Part shown: piece after piece, positions 55,207-64,000 of the stretch | Layout: every line of letters starts with the position of its first letter | How positions within the stretch are numbered: the stretch's first letter is position 1 | Assembly (NCBI GenBank): GCA_963677325.2 | Contig: CAXXGM010000010.1 | Span: 124,001 to 188,000 of the forward strand | Source: G963677325 sp963677325 | GTDB taxonomy: Bacteria > Bacteroidota > Bacteroidia > Bacteroidales > Prolixibacteraceae | Reading direction: 5' to 3' | Length of the DNA: 64,000 nucleotides | Program-made: the position numbers and the translations under genes | Notes under the pieces: generated by a model | What the model was told of the DNA's origin: nothing | Seen by the model: the letters and a program-made list of their open reading frames with translations, nothing else | Databases searched by the model: none

Positions 55207-57759
55207 ATGGATTCAAAATTTTCGCCTCGTATAAAAGATGTCCTCACTTACAGTCGCGAGGAAGCCATCCGGTTGGGCAATGATCATATAGGAACAGAAC
55301 ATTTATTTCTTGGAATTATTCGTGACGGAGAAGGAATAGCCATTGATGTAATGAATCGGTTAGGACTTGATGTGACAAAAATGCGCAAAGAAATTGAATT
55401 ACAGATACGTCAGGATAATTCTCTTCAATATGAAGCAGCCATCCCTTTACTCAAAAATACAGAAAAAGCTTTGAAAGTAGTATTTCTGGAAGCGAGGGCG
55501 ATGAAAGAAAGTACAGTAAATACAGGACATTTATTATTGGCCATTCTTAAGGAAAAAGATAGTTTAGTTACTTCATTATTTAGACATTATAACACAGGTT
55601 ATGAAGATATTAAAGCGCAGATAGAAGAACTTTCAAAAATTGAGAATAAATCAGGCTTTCCTGAAGAAGGAGATGAAGGAGAAGAAATGTTTGGAAAAGG
55701 AAGTACGGGTCCGGTTGGATCAAAAGGATCATCAGCACCAAAAACCGATACCCCTGTTCTTGACAATTTTGGAATAGATATCACAAAATCTGCTATTGAA
55801 GGAAATCTCGATCCCATTGTAGGAAGAGAAAAGGAAATACAGAGGATTGCTCAGATACTTAGTCGCCGGAAAAAGAACAATCCTGTTCTTATCGGTGAAC
55901 CCGGAGTTGGAAAATCCGCCATTGTGGAAGGTCTTGCACTTAGAATTTCTCAGAGAAAGGTCTCAAGAGTACTTTTTGATAAAAGAGTAATCAGCCTTGA
56001 TCTTGCTTCCATTGTTGCTGGAACAAAATACCGTGGTCAGTTTGAAGAAAGAATGAAAGCTATTCTCAATGAGCTTGCCAAGGTGGATAATATTATTCTT
56101 TTTATAGATGAAATTCATACAATTGTAGGTGCAGGAGGGGCAACGGGTTCTCTTGATGCTGCCAACATGTTAAAACCGGCTCTTGCAAGAGGAGATATAC
56201 AATGTATCGGAGCCACTACTCTGGATGAATATCGTCAACATATTGAAAAAGACGGTGCTCTTGAGAGACGTTTCCAGAAAGTTATGGTTGACCCTACTTC
56301 TGTAGAGGAGACGATTGAAATCTTAAATAATATCAAAGAACGTTACGAGGATCATCATAATGTAATCTATACACCTGAGGCAATTGAAGCATGCGTCCGT
56401 TTGACTACCCGGTACATTTCGGACAGACATCTTCCGGATAAAGCAATTGATGCCCTTGATGAGGCTGGCTCAAGAGTACATATTACAAATATTACTGTAC
56501 CGGAAAGAATAATAAAAATTGAAGATAAAATTGAAGAAGCCCGAAATGAAAAGATTCAGGCTGTTAAAGGTCAGAATTTTGAGTTAGCAGCAAGTTTCAG
56601 GGATAAAGAAAAAAATCTTCTCAGTTTGCTTGAAAAAGAAAAGGAAGCCTGGGAAAAAGAACTTGAGAGTCATCGTGAAATAGTAGGTGAAGAGCAGGTT
56701 GCTGATATTGTAGCCATGATGTCAGGTATTCCCGTTCAGAGAATTGCTCAGGCTGAAGGAAAAAGACTTCAGAACATGTTCAATGATATGAAAAAAAATA
56801 TCATTGGACAGGATGAAGCAGTCCTAAAAATTACTAAAGCCATACAGCGAAATCGTGCTGGTTTAAAAGATCCCAATAAACCCATTGGTTCTTTTATTTT
56901 TCTTGGTCCAACAGGAGTCGGTAAAACACAGCTTGCAAAAGTTTTAGCAACATATCTCTTTGATTCCGCGGATGCCTTGATTCGTGTAGATATGAGTGAA
57001 TACATGGAAAAATTCTCTGTTTCACGCCTTGTAGGAGCTCCTCCCGGATATGTAGGGTATGAAGAAGGAGGCCAGTTAACCGAAAAAGTGCGAAGAAAGC
57101 CTTATGCGGTCATTCTGATGGATGAAATAGAAAAAGCCCACCCGGATGTGTTTAATATACTATTGCAGGTGATGGATGAAGGCCGTCTGACCGATAGTCT
57201 GGGAAGGAAAATTGACTTCCGCAATACCATCGTTATAATGACTTCTAACATCGGTACAAGGCAACTGAAGGAATTCGGACAGGGCGTTGGATTCTCGACA
57301 AGAAAATCTGCAGAGGAAGAAACTGAGCATGCAAAATATGTGATACAAAAAGCTTTGAAAAGAGCTTTTGCTCCTGAATTTTTAAACCGTGTGGATGATG
57401 TGATTATTTTTAATCCTCTTGAAAAAGAACATATTCATCAGATCATTGATATTGAATTAAAGGGTCTTTATGAAAGAGTCGAAAGTTTAAAGTATAAAAT
57501 TGAAATCACCCCCGCAGCAAAAGATCTCATAGCGGAAAAGGGGTTTGATCCTCAATTTGGTGCAAGGCCCTTGAAAAGAGCTATTCAGAAGTATCTTGAG
57601 GATGAAATGGCAGAGGTAATAATTGGCAGTACAATTGGTGAAGGAGATACTATCAAACTTGATCTGGATCAAACCGGAGAAAATGTAGTTGCTACTATAA
57701 TTCCTCAGAATTCCCCTATTTCAAAAGAAGAATCAAATATTGATATAGACGGCGAATAG
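55207..57759 (+). CDS. clpC: ATP-dependent Clp protease ATP-binding subunit ClpC
   Basis: 850 residues from the ATG at 55207, behind AAAGGAAAGC. The AAA+ unfoldase feeds proteins to ClpP. Two Clp N repeats (about 1-145), AAA domain 1 with GEPGVGKSAI and ILFIDEIHTIVGAG, a middle/UVR segment (ELAASFRDKEKNLLSLLEKE), AAA domain 2 with GPTGVGKTQLAK and LMDEIEKAHPDV, and the D2 small domain (GFDPQFGARPLKRAIQK). An upstream TTG start at 55183 is not supported. It is divergent from gyrA. A stem-loop spans the stop codon. Confidence 0.96.
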   Translation: MDSKFSPRIKDVLTYSREEAIRLGNDHIGTEHLFLGIIRDGEGIAIDVMNRLGLDVTKMRKEIELQIRQDNSLQYEAAIPLLKNTEKALKVVFLEARAMKESTVNTGHLLLAILKEKDSLVTSLFRHYNTGYEDIKAQIEELSKIENKSGFPEEGDEGEEMFGKGSTGPVGSKGSSAPKTDTPVLDNFGIDITKSAIEGNLDPIVGREKEIQRIAQILSRRKKNNPVLIGEPGVGKSAIVEGLALRISQRKVSRVLFDKRVISLDLASIVAGTKYRGQFEERMKAILNELAKVDNIILFIDEIHTIVGAGGATGSLDAANMLKPALARGDIQCIGATTLDEYRQHIEKDGALERRFQKVMVDPTSVEETIEILNNIKERYEDHHNVIYTPEAIEACVRLTTRYISDRHLPDKAIDALDEAGSRVHITNITVPERIIKIEDKIEEARNEKIQAVKGQNFELAASFRDKEKNLLSLLEKEKEAWEKELESHREIVGEEQVADIVAMMSGIPVQRIAQAEGKRLQNMFNDMKKNIIGQDEAVLKITKAIQRNRAGLKDPNKPIGSFIFLGPTGVGKTQLAKVLATYLFDSADALIRVDMSEYMEKFSVSRLVGAPPGYVGYEEGGQLTEKVRRKPYAVILMDEIEKAHPDVFNILLQVMDEGRLTDSLGRKIDFRNTIVIMTSNIGTRQLKEFGQGVGFSTRKSAEEETEHAKYVIQKALKRAFAPEFLNRVDDVIIFNPLEKEHIHQIIDIELKGLYERVESLKYKIEITPAAKDLIAEKGFDPQFGARPLKRAIQKYLEDEMAEVIIGSTIGEGDTIKLDLDQTGENVVATIIPQNSPISKEESNIDIDGE

Positions 57760-57770
57760 TCGTCTATATC
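57742..57770. terminator. Hairpin spanning the clpC stop codon
   Basis: A perfect 10-bp stem (GATATAGACG with CGTCTATATC) whose 9-nt loop contains the clpC TAG. It lies between convergent clpC and mazG, with TTTAAATTCTT on the + side. Probably a shared terminator in a 20-bp intergenic gap. Confidence 0.5.
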
Positions 57771-57779
57771 TTTAAATTC

Positions 57780-58568
57780 TTAATGCTTCTCCTGTTTTTT
57801 TGCATCTTCCCAGAAAACATTCATTTCTTCGAGTGTCATATTGTGCAGAGAATTTCCTTTAAGAAGTGTCTGTTCTTCGAGATAATTAAATCTCCTGATG
57901 AATTTTTGATTGGTTCGTTCAAGAGCGCTTTCAGGATCCAGATCATATAATCTCGCTGCATTCACAATTGAAAATAACAAATCTCCAAGTTCTGCTTCCA
58001 TTTTTTCGGAATTATTATATTTGATTTCAGTCTCAAATTCTTCTAATTCCTCCTTTACTTTATCCCAAACCTTTTCTCTAATTTCCCAATCAAATCCAAC
58101 ACCACGCGCTTTTTCTTGAATTCTTGTAGCTTTAACAATAGCTGGCAAAGATGTAGGGACTCCTCCCAAAACATGTTTGTTTCTGTCTCTTTCCTTAAGT
58201 TTTAAAGCCTCCCAATTTTCTTCTACTTGTTTGGCATTATGAACTATTATTTCTCCAAAAACATGTGGATGACGATAAATCAGTTTCTCAATCAAAAACG
58301 CTATTACATCACCAATATCAAAATCACTCGTTTCTGAGGCTATTTTGGAGAAAAAAACAATATGCAAAAAAATATCACCAAGCTCTTTTTTTATCTCCTT
58401 CATATCCTTGTTAAGGATGGCCTCACCTAATTCATATATTTCTTCAATAGAGAGCTTACGCAGGGATTCAAAAGTTTGTTTCTGATCCCAGGGACACTTT
58501 TCCCTTAACTCATCCATAATGTCCAGTAATCGTTCGAAAGATTCTATTTGCTCTTTTCTTGTAGTCAT
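57780..58568 (-). CDS. mazG: Nucleoside triphosphate pyrophosphohydrolase
   Basis: 262 residues with two MazG repeats. It hydrolyses NTPs and dNTPs to monophosphates and PPi. The first repeat has CPWDQKQTFESLRK, IEEIYELGEAI and KKELGDIFLHI; the second has ELEEFETEIKYNN and EAELGDLLFSIVNAAR. Both follow the EExxE...ExxD metal pattern. House-cleaning of abnormal nucleotides is the usual role. It is convergent with clpC and divergent from phoH. Confidence 0.95.
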   Translation of the reverse strand: MTTRKEQIESFERLLDIMDELREKCPWDQKQTFESLRKLSIEEIYELGEAILNKDMKEIKKELGDIFLHIVFFSKIASETSDFDIGDVIAFLIEKLIYRHPHVFGEIIVHNAKQVEENWEALKLKERDRNKHVLGGVPTSLPAIVKATRIQEKARGVGFDWEIREKVWDKVKEELEEFETEIKYNNSEKMEAELGDLLFSIVNAARLYDLDPESALERTNQKFIRRFNYLEEQTLLKGNSLHNMTLEEMNVFWEDAKKQEKH

Positions 58569-58690
58569 TTTATTAAATTGAATCTAAAGAAGGCGAAATT
58601 AATAAGAATATTAATGATAATGGTGATTACTGATCTAAGAACCATAATATCAAAAAATGTATTTATTTTGTATAAGATTAAATGTTTTAA

Positions 58691-59656
58691 ATGATAGAGC
58701 ATAGTTTTCAACTGGAGGGCGTAGATCCAACCGAATTTTATGGTATCCGGAATTCAAAAATAGAGTTAATTAAGTCTTATTGTCCTAAATTGCTGATTGT
58801 GGCAAGAGGCCATACAATTAAGGTTAAAGGAGAAGAAAATGAAGTCAGTGATTTTGTGCGTAAATTTCAGTTAATTCTTGAACATTTCTATCACTTTAAT
58901 ACATTATCTGAAGAGACTATACATCAGATCATGACAGATGATTTGTTGACCATTGATCAGAGCATTCTTAGTAACAGTGATGTGCTTTTGTTCGGTAATA
59001 CAGGTAAACCAATCCGTGCCAGGACAATTAATCAGAAAAAATTAATTGAAGAGTCGAAAATCAATGATCTTGTTTTTGCCATAGGACCTGCAGGAACTGG
59101 TAAAACATATGTTGCAATTGCTTTAGCAGTAAGTGCTTTAAAAAACAGACAGATAAAGAGAATTATTTTAAGCCGGCCTGCTGTTGAAGCCGGTGAAAAT
59201 CTGGGGTTTTTACCAGGCGATTTGAAAGAGAAAATTGATCCATATCTTCAACCGTTATACGACGCTTTGCTTGATATGCTTCCACCTAAAAAGTTGGAAG
59301 AGTACATGAAAGATGGAATTATTCAAATTGCTCCTCTGGCCTTCATGAGAGGGCGAACTCTAAGTAATGCTTTTGTGATCCTTGATGAAGCCCAAAATAC
59401 AACCATCCCGCAGCTTAAAATGTTTCTTACTAGAATGGGTTTGAATACTAAATATTTAATTACTGGGGATATAACCCAGATTGATTTACCAAGAAAACAG
59501 CATTCAGGCCTTGTGATGGCATTGAAAATATTAAAAGAGGTTGAAGGTATTACTACAGTAGAATTTGATAAAGGGGATATTGTTAGACATCGCCTCGTAC
59601 GAGAGATAGTTGATGCATACGACAGATACAATATAATTAATAAAGAAGATTATTAA
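58691..59656 (+). CDS. phoH: PhoH-family ATPase
   Basis: 321 residues. An N-terminal KH-like segment (about 1-110) precedes a PhoH P-loop domain with AIGPAGTGKTYVA, LSRPAVEAGENLGFLPGDL, the Walker B ILDEAQNTT and a TGDITQIDLP sensor. PhoH proteins are RNA-associated ATPases that work with YbeY-like RNA-processing factors, but the exact role is unclear. purC follows 21 bp downstream on the same strand, so co-transcription is likely. Confidence 0.93.
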   Translation: MIEHSFQLEGVDPTEFYGIRNSKIELIKSYCPKLLIVARGHTIKVKGEENEVSDFVRKFQLILEHFYHFNTLSEETIHQIMTDDLLTIDQSILSNSDVLLFGNTGKPIRARTINQKKLIEESKINDLVFAIGPAGTGKTYVAIALAVSALKNRQIKRIILSRPAVEAGENLGFLPGDLKEKIDPYLQPLYDALLDMLPPKKLEEYMKDGIIQIAPLAFMRGRTLSNAFVILDEAQNTTIPQLKMFLTRMGLNTKYLITGDITQIDLPRKQHSGLVMALKILKEVEGITTVEFDKGDIVRHRLVREIVDAYDRYNIINKEDY

Positions 59657-59677
59657 ATCATAAAAATTTATATTAAA

Positions 59678-60625
59678 ATGAGTAAAGCAATTGTTACAAC
59701 TGATTTTCATTTTTCTGGACAAAAAAGCATGTACAAGGGAAAAGTAAGGGACGTATATAATATCAATGATGATTTCCTGGTTATGGTTGTCACAGACCGC
59801 ATATCTGCTTTTGACGTAGTCTTGCCTAAGGGAATTCCGTTTAAAGGCCAGGTTCTTAATCAGGTAGCCTCAAAGTTTCTGGATGCAACCTCTGATATTG
59901 TCCCTAACTGGAAAATTGCAATACCTGATCCAATGGTAATGGTTGGCCATTTATGTGAACCCTTTAAAGTTGAAATGGTGATCCGTGGCTATCTTACAGG
60001 ACATGCATGGAGAGAGTACCGTGATGGTAAAAGAACATTGTGCGGAGTTGCAATACCTGAAGGAATGAGAGAAAATGAAAAATTTTCTCAGCCGATAATA
60101 ACCCCTACTACAAAGGCAGCTGAAGGACATGATGAGGATATTTCGAAAGACGAAATTATTGATCAGGGACTTGTATCTTCCCAGGATTATGAAATTCTGG
60201 AGAAATACACACTTGCGCTTTTTAAACGTGGTACAGAAATAGCCGCAGAAAAAGGGCTTATTCTTGTTGATACGAAATATGAGTTCGGGAAAAAAGAAGG
60301 ACAGATTTACTTGATTGATGAAATCCATACCCCTGACTCCTCACGTTATTTTTATGCCAATGGTTATGAGGAAAGACTTGCAAGAGGAGAAAATCAAAAA
60401 CAACTATCAAAAGAGTTTGTCCGCCAATGGTTGATTGAAAATAAATTCCAGGGACTTGATGGACAAAAAGTTCCGGATATGACTGAAGAATTCGTAAATC
60501 AGGTATCAGAACGTTATATTGAATTATACGAGAACATAACCGGAGATACATTCATCAGGGGAGAGAGCGAAGACGTAAATGCAAGAATAAAAAAGAATAT
60601 CGAAGGATTTCTTGGAAGACAATAG
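59678..60625 (+). CDS. purC: Phosphoribosylaminoimidazole-succinocarboxamide synthase
   Basis: 315 residues, the long SAICAR synthase form. It joins aspartate to CAIR with ATP in purine synthesis. Marks: YKGKVRDVYNINDDFLVMVVTDRISAFDVVL, the VIRGYLTGHAWREY loop, LVDTKYEFGKKEGQIYLIDEIHTPDSSRY (metal and nucleotide site). It lies behind phoH with a 21-bp gap and is closed by a strong bidirectional terminator. Confidence 0.96.
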   Translation: MSKAIVTTDFHFSGQKSMYKGKVRDVYNINDDFLVMVVTDRISAFDVVLPKGIPFKGQVLNQVASKFLDATSDIVPNWKIAIPDPMVMVGHLCEPFKVEMVIRGYLTGHAWREYRDGKRTLCGVAIPEGMRENEKFSQPIITPTTKAAEGHDEDISKDEIIDQGLVSSQDYEILEKYTLALFKRGTEIAAEKGLILVDTKYEFGKKEGQIYLIDEIHTPDSSRYFYANGYEERLARGENQKQLSKEFVRQWLIENKFQGLDGQKVPDMTEEFVNQVSERYIELYENITGDTFIRGESEDVNARIKKNIEGFLGRQ

Positions 60626-60657
60626 TCTGTAGCTATATTGCCAGGACACACCAGTAT

Positions 60658-60696
60658 AAAAAAACTGCCGCAGGATTATTTGCAGGCAGTTTTTTT
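60658..60696. terminator. Bidirectional terminator between purC and the DUF5606 gene
   Basis: A 12-bp stem with seven A on one arm and seven T on the other around GCAGGATTATTTGCA. Serves both convergent genes. Confidence 0.88.
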
Positions 60697-60706
60697 ATGT
60701 TTTAAT

Positions 60707-61147
60707 CTACAAATCAGACTCAGAGGCTATTTCCTTTATTTCTTCTTCATTTTTCTCTTCCTCTTCAAAATTAAGAAGAACTTTTTCCTGAAGCAGATTG
60801 TACCATGAAATCACTTTTTTGATATCAGAGAAATAAACCCTATCTCGGTCATAATCAGGCAAAACAATAGCAAAATACTTTTTAAGTTCTTCCGGAGGAT
60901 TCTTGACATCGATAGCCGGCCCATTATTTTCCTTTTCGGCAATTTTTTTGAGCACTTGTTTTAAAGGCACATCTTCACCTGTAGTATAAATGGCAATATC
61001 TTCCAGAGCACTCATTTTTGTATTGGTATAGACTGTACTCCTTTTGCCTGTAATCAGTGATTCAACGATTACACTGCTTTTACCTTCTGACAAAACTCTA
61101 AAGAGCCCGGATTGGCCTGAGATTGCTAATATTCCTTTCAACGACAT
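60707..61147 (-). CDS. DUF5606-family conserved protein
   Basis: 146 residues, cytoplasmic. The N-terminal half (MSLKGILAISGQSGLFRVL, then GKSSVIVESLITGKRSTVYT) is the conserved part of DUF5606, a Bacteroidota family without known function; it resembles a small barrel. The middle has the helical YFSDIKKVISWYNLL segment, and the end is a highly acidic tail (EEEEKNEEE). Convergent with purC. Confidence 0.82.
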   Translation of the reverse strand: MSLKGILAISGQSGLFRVLSEGKSSVIVESLITGKRSTVYTNTKMSALEDIAIYTTGEDVPLKQVLKKIAEKENNGPAIDVKNPPEELKKYFAIVLPDYDRDRVYFSDIKKVISWYNLLQEKVLLNFEEEEKNEEEIKEIASESDL

Positions 61148-61216
61148 GTTTTATTTATTATTTGACAATGCGAAGATAGTGAAAAATGATTCACGTAATC
61201 AACTCCGGAACGACCT

Positions 61217-63334
61217 TCATAGATCAAATTGTTTTTTTATCCCAATTTTAATCCATCTCCCCGGTTGTTCTAAATTTCCGTAATCCATGTATTTTTGATC
61301 CTGGAGATTGGATACTTCAATGTAGATATTGGTATTTTTCTTTTGCCAATACAACCGCGCATCTGCAAGCCATACAGGATTATAGGGAACCTGGTTTCCA
61401 TAGGAGCTCCCCTCCCACTTTGTATAGGTCCCATTCCTGTCTTGGTAAGAGAATTCCCAGCTTGCTCCAAACGTTCTGTATATGGAATGGTTTATACCCA
61501 GTACAGCCTTATGCCTCAGGTAATCCAGTATATACTTGGAAGAGAAAGATCCGGATTCCTTACCCTGATTCAACCAGGAATAAGAAAAAGTCATAGATTT
61601 AATTATTGATTTGTTTTTTAGCAACTTATCGGGTATTAATTTTACAGATAGTTCAATCCCATCGGTATTCAGATCTGTAAGGTTTTCAGCTTTCCATACA
61701 GTCTCATCCGGTTTTTGAACCCAATCAATAATATTTGTTCCCCAACGGTGAAAATAAGCAATATGCCCGGTGAACCAGGGATTATTGAATTTAAATCCTG
61801 ATTCAAATGCGATGGCTTCTTCTGGTTTAAGAGAAGAATTTCCAATATTTGTCGGACTGCTGTAATATAAATCGGTGAATGTAGGCATCCTGAGAGATTT
61901 GTTCAGTGAACAGTAAAATTTCAAATCCAGGGATCTCAATATTTTCCGTGTCTCCCTGTCTGAATTTTCACGTTTAAGGATATTCCAGCTTAAATCTACT
62001 CCTGGATAATAATTCCAATGGCGACCAACCTGTGAATTATTATTGGCCATTATGCCTCCGGACAGAGAAAAACGATCTATGTAAACGGAATGCTCTAAAT
62101 AAAGGTTGAAGTTGGTTCTTGTATCTGAGAAAGTGAAATACTTATCCTCCTCTCCCGGTATGGGTATCGGTTCATTTAAAGGTTTTCCTAAAACCGTACT
62201 CCGGATGTTTTCACTCCTAAACTCCACTCCCAAGGCAGTTTTACCAAGTACTGATGAAAACCAGCTATTCATCATCGAACCATAAACATCTGTCAGATGG
62301 TAATTGTGCCCCGTATACCAGGATGGAACTTCTGTTGGATCCCTGAAAAGTTCAAAACGATCCTGGTTTCTTCGCCAGTAAATAACAGGTGTGAAATGAA
62401 TTCTCTCCCCTGTTTCCATTTTCACAGAAGCAAAAGTTGTCCTGGTATCTTCAAACTGATCGGGGTAAACAGGTGTGTAAAAACTGTTAGCACCGAAAGC
62501 TCTTGAAGAATGGCCACCCTGTATTTCAAAATTTCCGGCCTGGGTAGATAATTTCCCGAGATAATAGGCATCAGTCAACCTGAAATCAGTGTTTTTAATA
62601 TAGCCTTCAGAGCGTTGATTATCCACGGAGACAAAACTGGTGAGATTACCTGAAACAATATTACCAGATAATCCGGCATCATAAAAACTGTGCTGTCCTC
62701 CGCAAAGGTTGAATTTGAGATTGGAACTTTGATCTGTCCCGGTTATAATGTTGATGGCTCCGCTAAAGGCATTGAGGCCGTAAACACGTGAGGCAGGGCC
62801 TTCAAGAATTTCGATGCGCTCTATGGCATCGAGGCTGACTGGTAGGTTAAGATTATGGTGTCCGGTCTGAGGATCATTGATACTGACCCCATTGAGAAGG
62901 ATCAATACCTGGTCAAAAGAACTTCCGCGGATACTTACATCTGATTGCACTCCGGGACCTCCGCGCTGCCTGACGTCGAGACCGAGGGCGAATTCAAGCA
63001 GATCCTGGATGTTCTGTACCGGAGCATGTTGAATCTCTTCCTTCTCAATGACGGTGAGGATACGGGCAACCTGCGAGAAGGTGACAGGAGCTCGTTGCGC
63101 ACTGACCACAACTTCTTCCATCTCAATGCCTTTAATGGGATTGATGGAATCGTGTGGGGCAATAATCATGTTCTTTTGAGCGTTGGCGGGAATGGCGAAG
63201 AGCAGGTAACCAATACCTAAACATCCGATTCGTATTGTTTTATGCAGGCTCTGAAAAACTGACCAGTTTTTCCTTCCCCATTTTCTAAACGTAAGAACAT
63301 CTTTATGCCGGCGCACCTGGCAAGATTTGTTCAT
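61217..63334 (-). CDS. TonB-dependent outer-membrane receptor (BtuB-like)
   Basis: 705 residues. The plug domain begins after MEEVVVSAQRAPVTFSQVARI and has QDLLEFALGLDVRQRGGPGVQSDVSIRGSSFDQVLILLNG. The barrel follows and ends with an aromatic-rich last strand (WIKIGIKKQFDL). The leader of about 52 residues is unusually long and basic before the hydrophobic core IGCLGIGYLLFAIPANAQ. A TAACTTTG element 27 bp upstream supports this start. BtuB-type receptors take up cobalamin or siderophores; no cobalamin riboswitch was recognised upstream, so the ligand is unknown. Confidence 0.92.
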   Translation of the reverse strand: MNKSCQVRRHKDVLTFRKWGRKNWSVFQSLHKTIRIGCLGIGYLLFAIPANAQKNMIIAPHDSINPIKGIEMEEVVVSAQRAPVTFSQVARILTVIEKEEIQHAPVQNIQDLLEFALGLDVRQRGGPGVQSDVSIRGSSFDQVLILLNGVSINDPQTGHHNLNLPVSLDAIERIEILEGPASRVYGLNAFSGAINIITGTDQSSNLKFNLCGGQHSFYDAGLSGNIVSGNLTSFVSVDNQRSEGYIKNTDFRLTDAYYLGKLSTQAGNFEIQGGHSSRAFGANSFYTPVYPDQFEDTRTTFASVKMETGERIHFTPVIYWRRNQDRFELFRDPTEVPSWYTGHNYHLTDVYGSMMNSWFSSVLGKTALGVEFRSENIRSTVLGKPLNEPIPIPGEEDKYFTFSDTRTNFNLYLEHSVYIDRFSLSGGIMANNNSQVGRHWNYYPGVDLSWNILKRENSDRETRKILRSLDLKFYCSLNKSLRMPTFTDLYYSSPTNIGNSSLKPEEAIAFESGFKFNNPWFTGHIAYFHRWGTNIIDWVQKPDETVWKAENLTDLNTDGIELSVKLIPDKLLKNKSIIKSMTFSYSWLNQGKESGSFSSKYILDYLRHKAVLGINHSIYRTFGASWEFSYQDRNGTYTKWEGSSYGNQVPYNPVWLADARLYWQKKNTNIYIEVSNLQDQKYMDYGNLEQPGRWIKIGIKKQFDL

Positions 63335-63360
63335 AGAAAATTTATTAAAATTAATACCGC

Positions 63361-63368
63361 CAAAGTTA
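63361..63368 (-). promoter_or_regulatory. Putative -7 element of the TonB receptor gene (TAACTTTG)
   Basis: Minus-strand TAACTTTG 27 bp before the start codon; a TTG lies 16 bp further upstream, closer than ideal. Confidence 0.45.
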
Positions 63369-63819
63369 TTTAAATATTTTTTATCAACGCGAATTCGATC
63401 TAAACGGAGGTACTTAATTCTCCTAAATGTCTTGTCGGGATCTCCGAATTGTTAGGGTTTTATAGAAATTAAAATTCAACTTTTAAATATGCCGGTAAAT
63501 GATTGTTATACAAAATCTTAAATTTAAAATAAAGGAAATGATTCAACTTTAATCCAACTACAAAATAATTTTAATAGGTCCGCTACGAGGTTGAAATAAT
63601 GGGGAATTAAGATCTGAACAATTATTTATTACATAACTGACTATTAAGATATTACATCTGATTATAGGTTGAATTTAGGGTTGAAATGAAAAAAATAGAT
63701 ATAAGAGGCTATTGCAACTCTGCAGCTCCTGTTAAGTAATGAGAATAAATTGATGTTGAATTTTACTTTCCTTTTATTATTTAACAATAATATAGCTAAA
63801 TTTTACATGGGCTCTCCTC

Positions 63820-63863
63820 GTATTAAGTCCCTATTCGGTTCGTACCAGGTTCGTCCCGGCTTT
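63820..63863. repeat. 11-bp GTAC-type array (third copy of the family)
   Basis: Cores GTAT, CTAT, GTAC and GTCC at 63820, 63831, 63842 and 63853, exactly 11 bp apart. The CGTACCAGGTT window at 63841 matches GGTACGAGGTT of the second array (32679) at 9 of 11 positions. It ends about 30 bp before the start of the next + strand gene. Confidence 0.7.
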
Positions 63864-63892
63864 TTTAAAGAGAACTTACATAATATAACAAA

Positions 63893-64000
63893 ATGGAATT
63901 CATTTCTAAAATAAAATCCCCCAATCCAAAATACGACATTATTTCATTTCATATACTTAAATCAGAGAATGAAGGTCCCACCCATAATCACAGGCACTGG
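63893..64000 (+). CDS. Start of an unidentified gene, cut by the window end
   Basis: ATG followed by 36 open codons running to the last base (MEFISKIKSPNPKYDIISFH at the start, a His-rich GPTHNHRHW at the visible end). No family is recognised from this fragment. An A-rich leader and a position 30 bp after the 11-bp array support a real start. Confidence 0.4.
   Translation, partial: MEFISKIKSPNPKYDIISFHILKSENEGPTHNHRHW

Larger units (their letters stand above)
63335..63892. other. Intergenic region with promoter and 11-bp array
   Basis: About 560 bp between divergent genes. It holds the TonB receptor promoter element (63361) and an 11-bp array (63820-63863). Nothing else is recognised. Confidence 0.6.

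Noticed and set aside
63335..63640. Cobalamin riboswitch before the BtuB-like receptor
   Set aside because: Searched the minus strand for the conserved B12-box sequence and its partner segments; none was seen.

Overview
The window is an ordinary chromosomal segment of an AT-rich member of the Bacteroidota, most likely of the order Bacteroidales or its marine/anaerobic relatives. Lineage signs seen in the sequence are: many upstream regions with the Bacteroidota -7 element TAnnTTTG, E1 alpha and beta fused in one 2-oxoacid dehydrogenase protein, DUF2490 and DUF5606 proteins, a TonB-dependent receptor with a long charged N-terminal leader, and the neighbourhood clpC / gyrA / TPR protein. No rRNA, prophage, CRISPR array or complete insertion sequence was found. 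The two RNA genes are tRNA-Lys(UUU) and tRNA-Pro(GGG).

Layout. 0-5.5 kb: copper module (an AraC-type regulator fused to a metal-binding HMA domain, plus the CopA ATPase), then a sodium-pumping decarboxylase beta subunit preceded by a 46-residue gamma-like membrane peptide, then a secreted ThuA-domain protein. 5.6-14.5 kb: periplasmic M16 peptidase, Cof-type HAD phosphatase, a PAS histidine kinase, tRNA-Lys, a decayed ORF pair, a DUF2490 barrel and PepD. 14.6-20.7 kb: an 11-bp tandem array, argS, two polyamine genes (N-carbamoylputrescine amidase and carboxynorspermidine dehydrogenase), an ECF sigma factor and a membrane zinc peptidase. 20.9-31 kb: a signalling island with three REC-headed histidine kinases, a NarL-type regulator, a lone REC protein, a divergent RpoD-like sigma factor and a GH57 glycosidase gene interrupted at a nine-T run. 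31-41 kb: trxB, tRNA-Pro, a gene-poor 0.9 kb region with repeats, a Tat-type aldo/keto reductase, a LysE exporter, and a four-gene block ending in a metallopeptidase/propeller/barrel fusion. 41-50.5 kb: an XRE regulator under palindromic sites, pyrK-pyrD, a serine hydrolase, E2 and fused E1 of a 2-oxoacid dehydrogenase, a flavodoxin and a glucosaminidase. 50.5-64 kb: msrB, TPR protein, gyrA, clpC, mazG, phoH, purC, a DUF5606 protein, a TonB-dependent receptor and the start of one more gene.

The signals least explained by known gene families are non-coding. Three intergenic arrays (14652-14750, 32657-32723, 63820-63863) are built of degenerate 11-bp units whose GTAC-like core recurs in strict or near-strict 11-bp register, so the cores lie on one helix face. 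There is also a perfect 28-bp palindrome with related sites upstream of the XRE regulator, and an 11-mer shared by the leaders of the ECF sigma gene and the peptidase gene after it. In coding sequence the notable items are the GH57 frameshift, the HMA-AraC fusion and the peptidase/propeller/barrel fusion.
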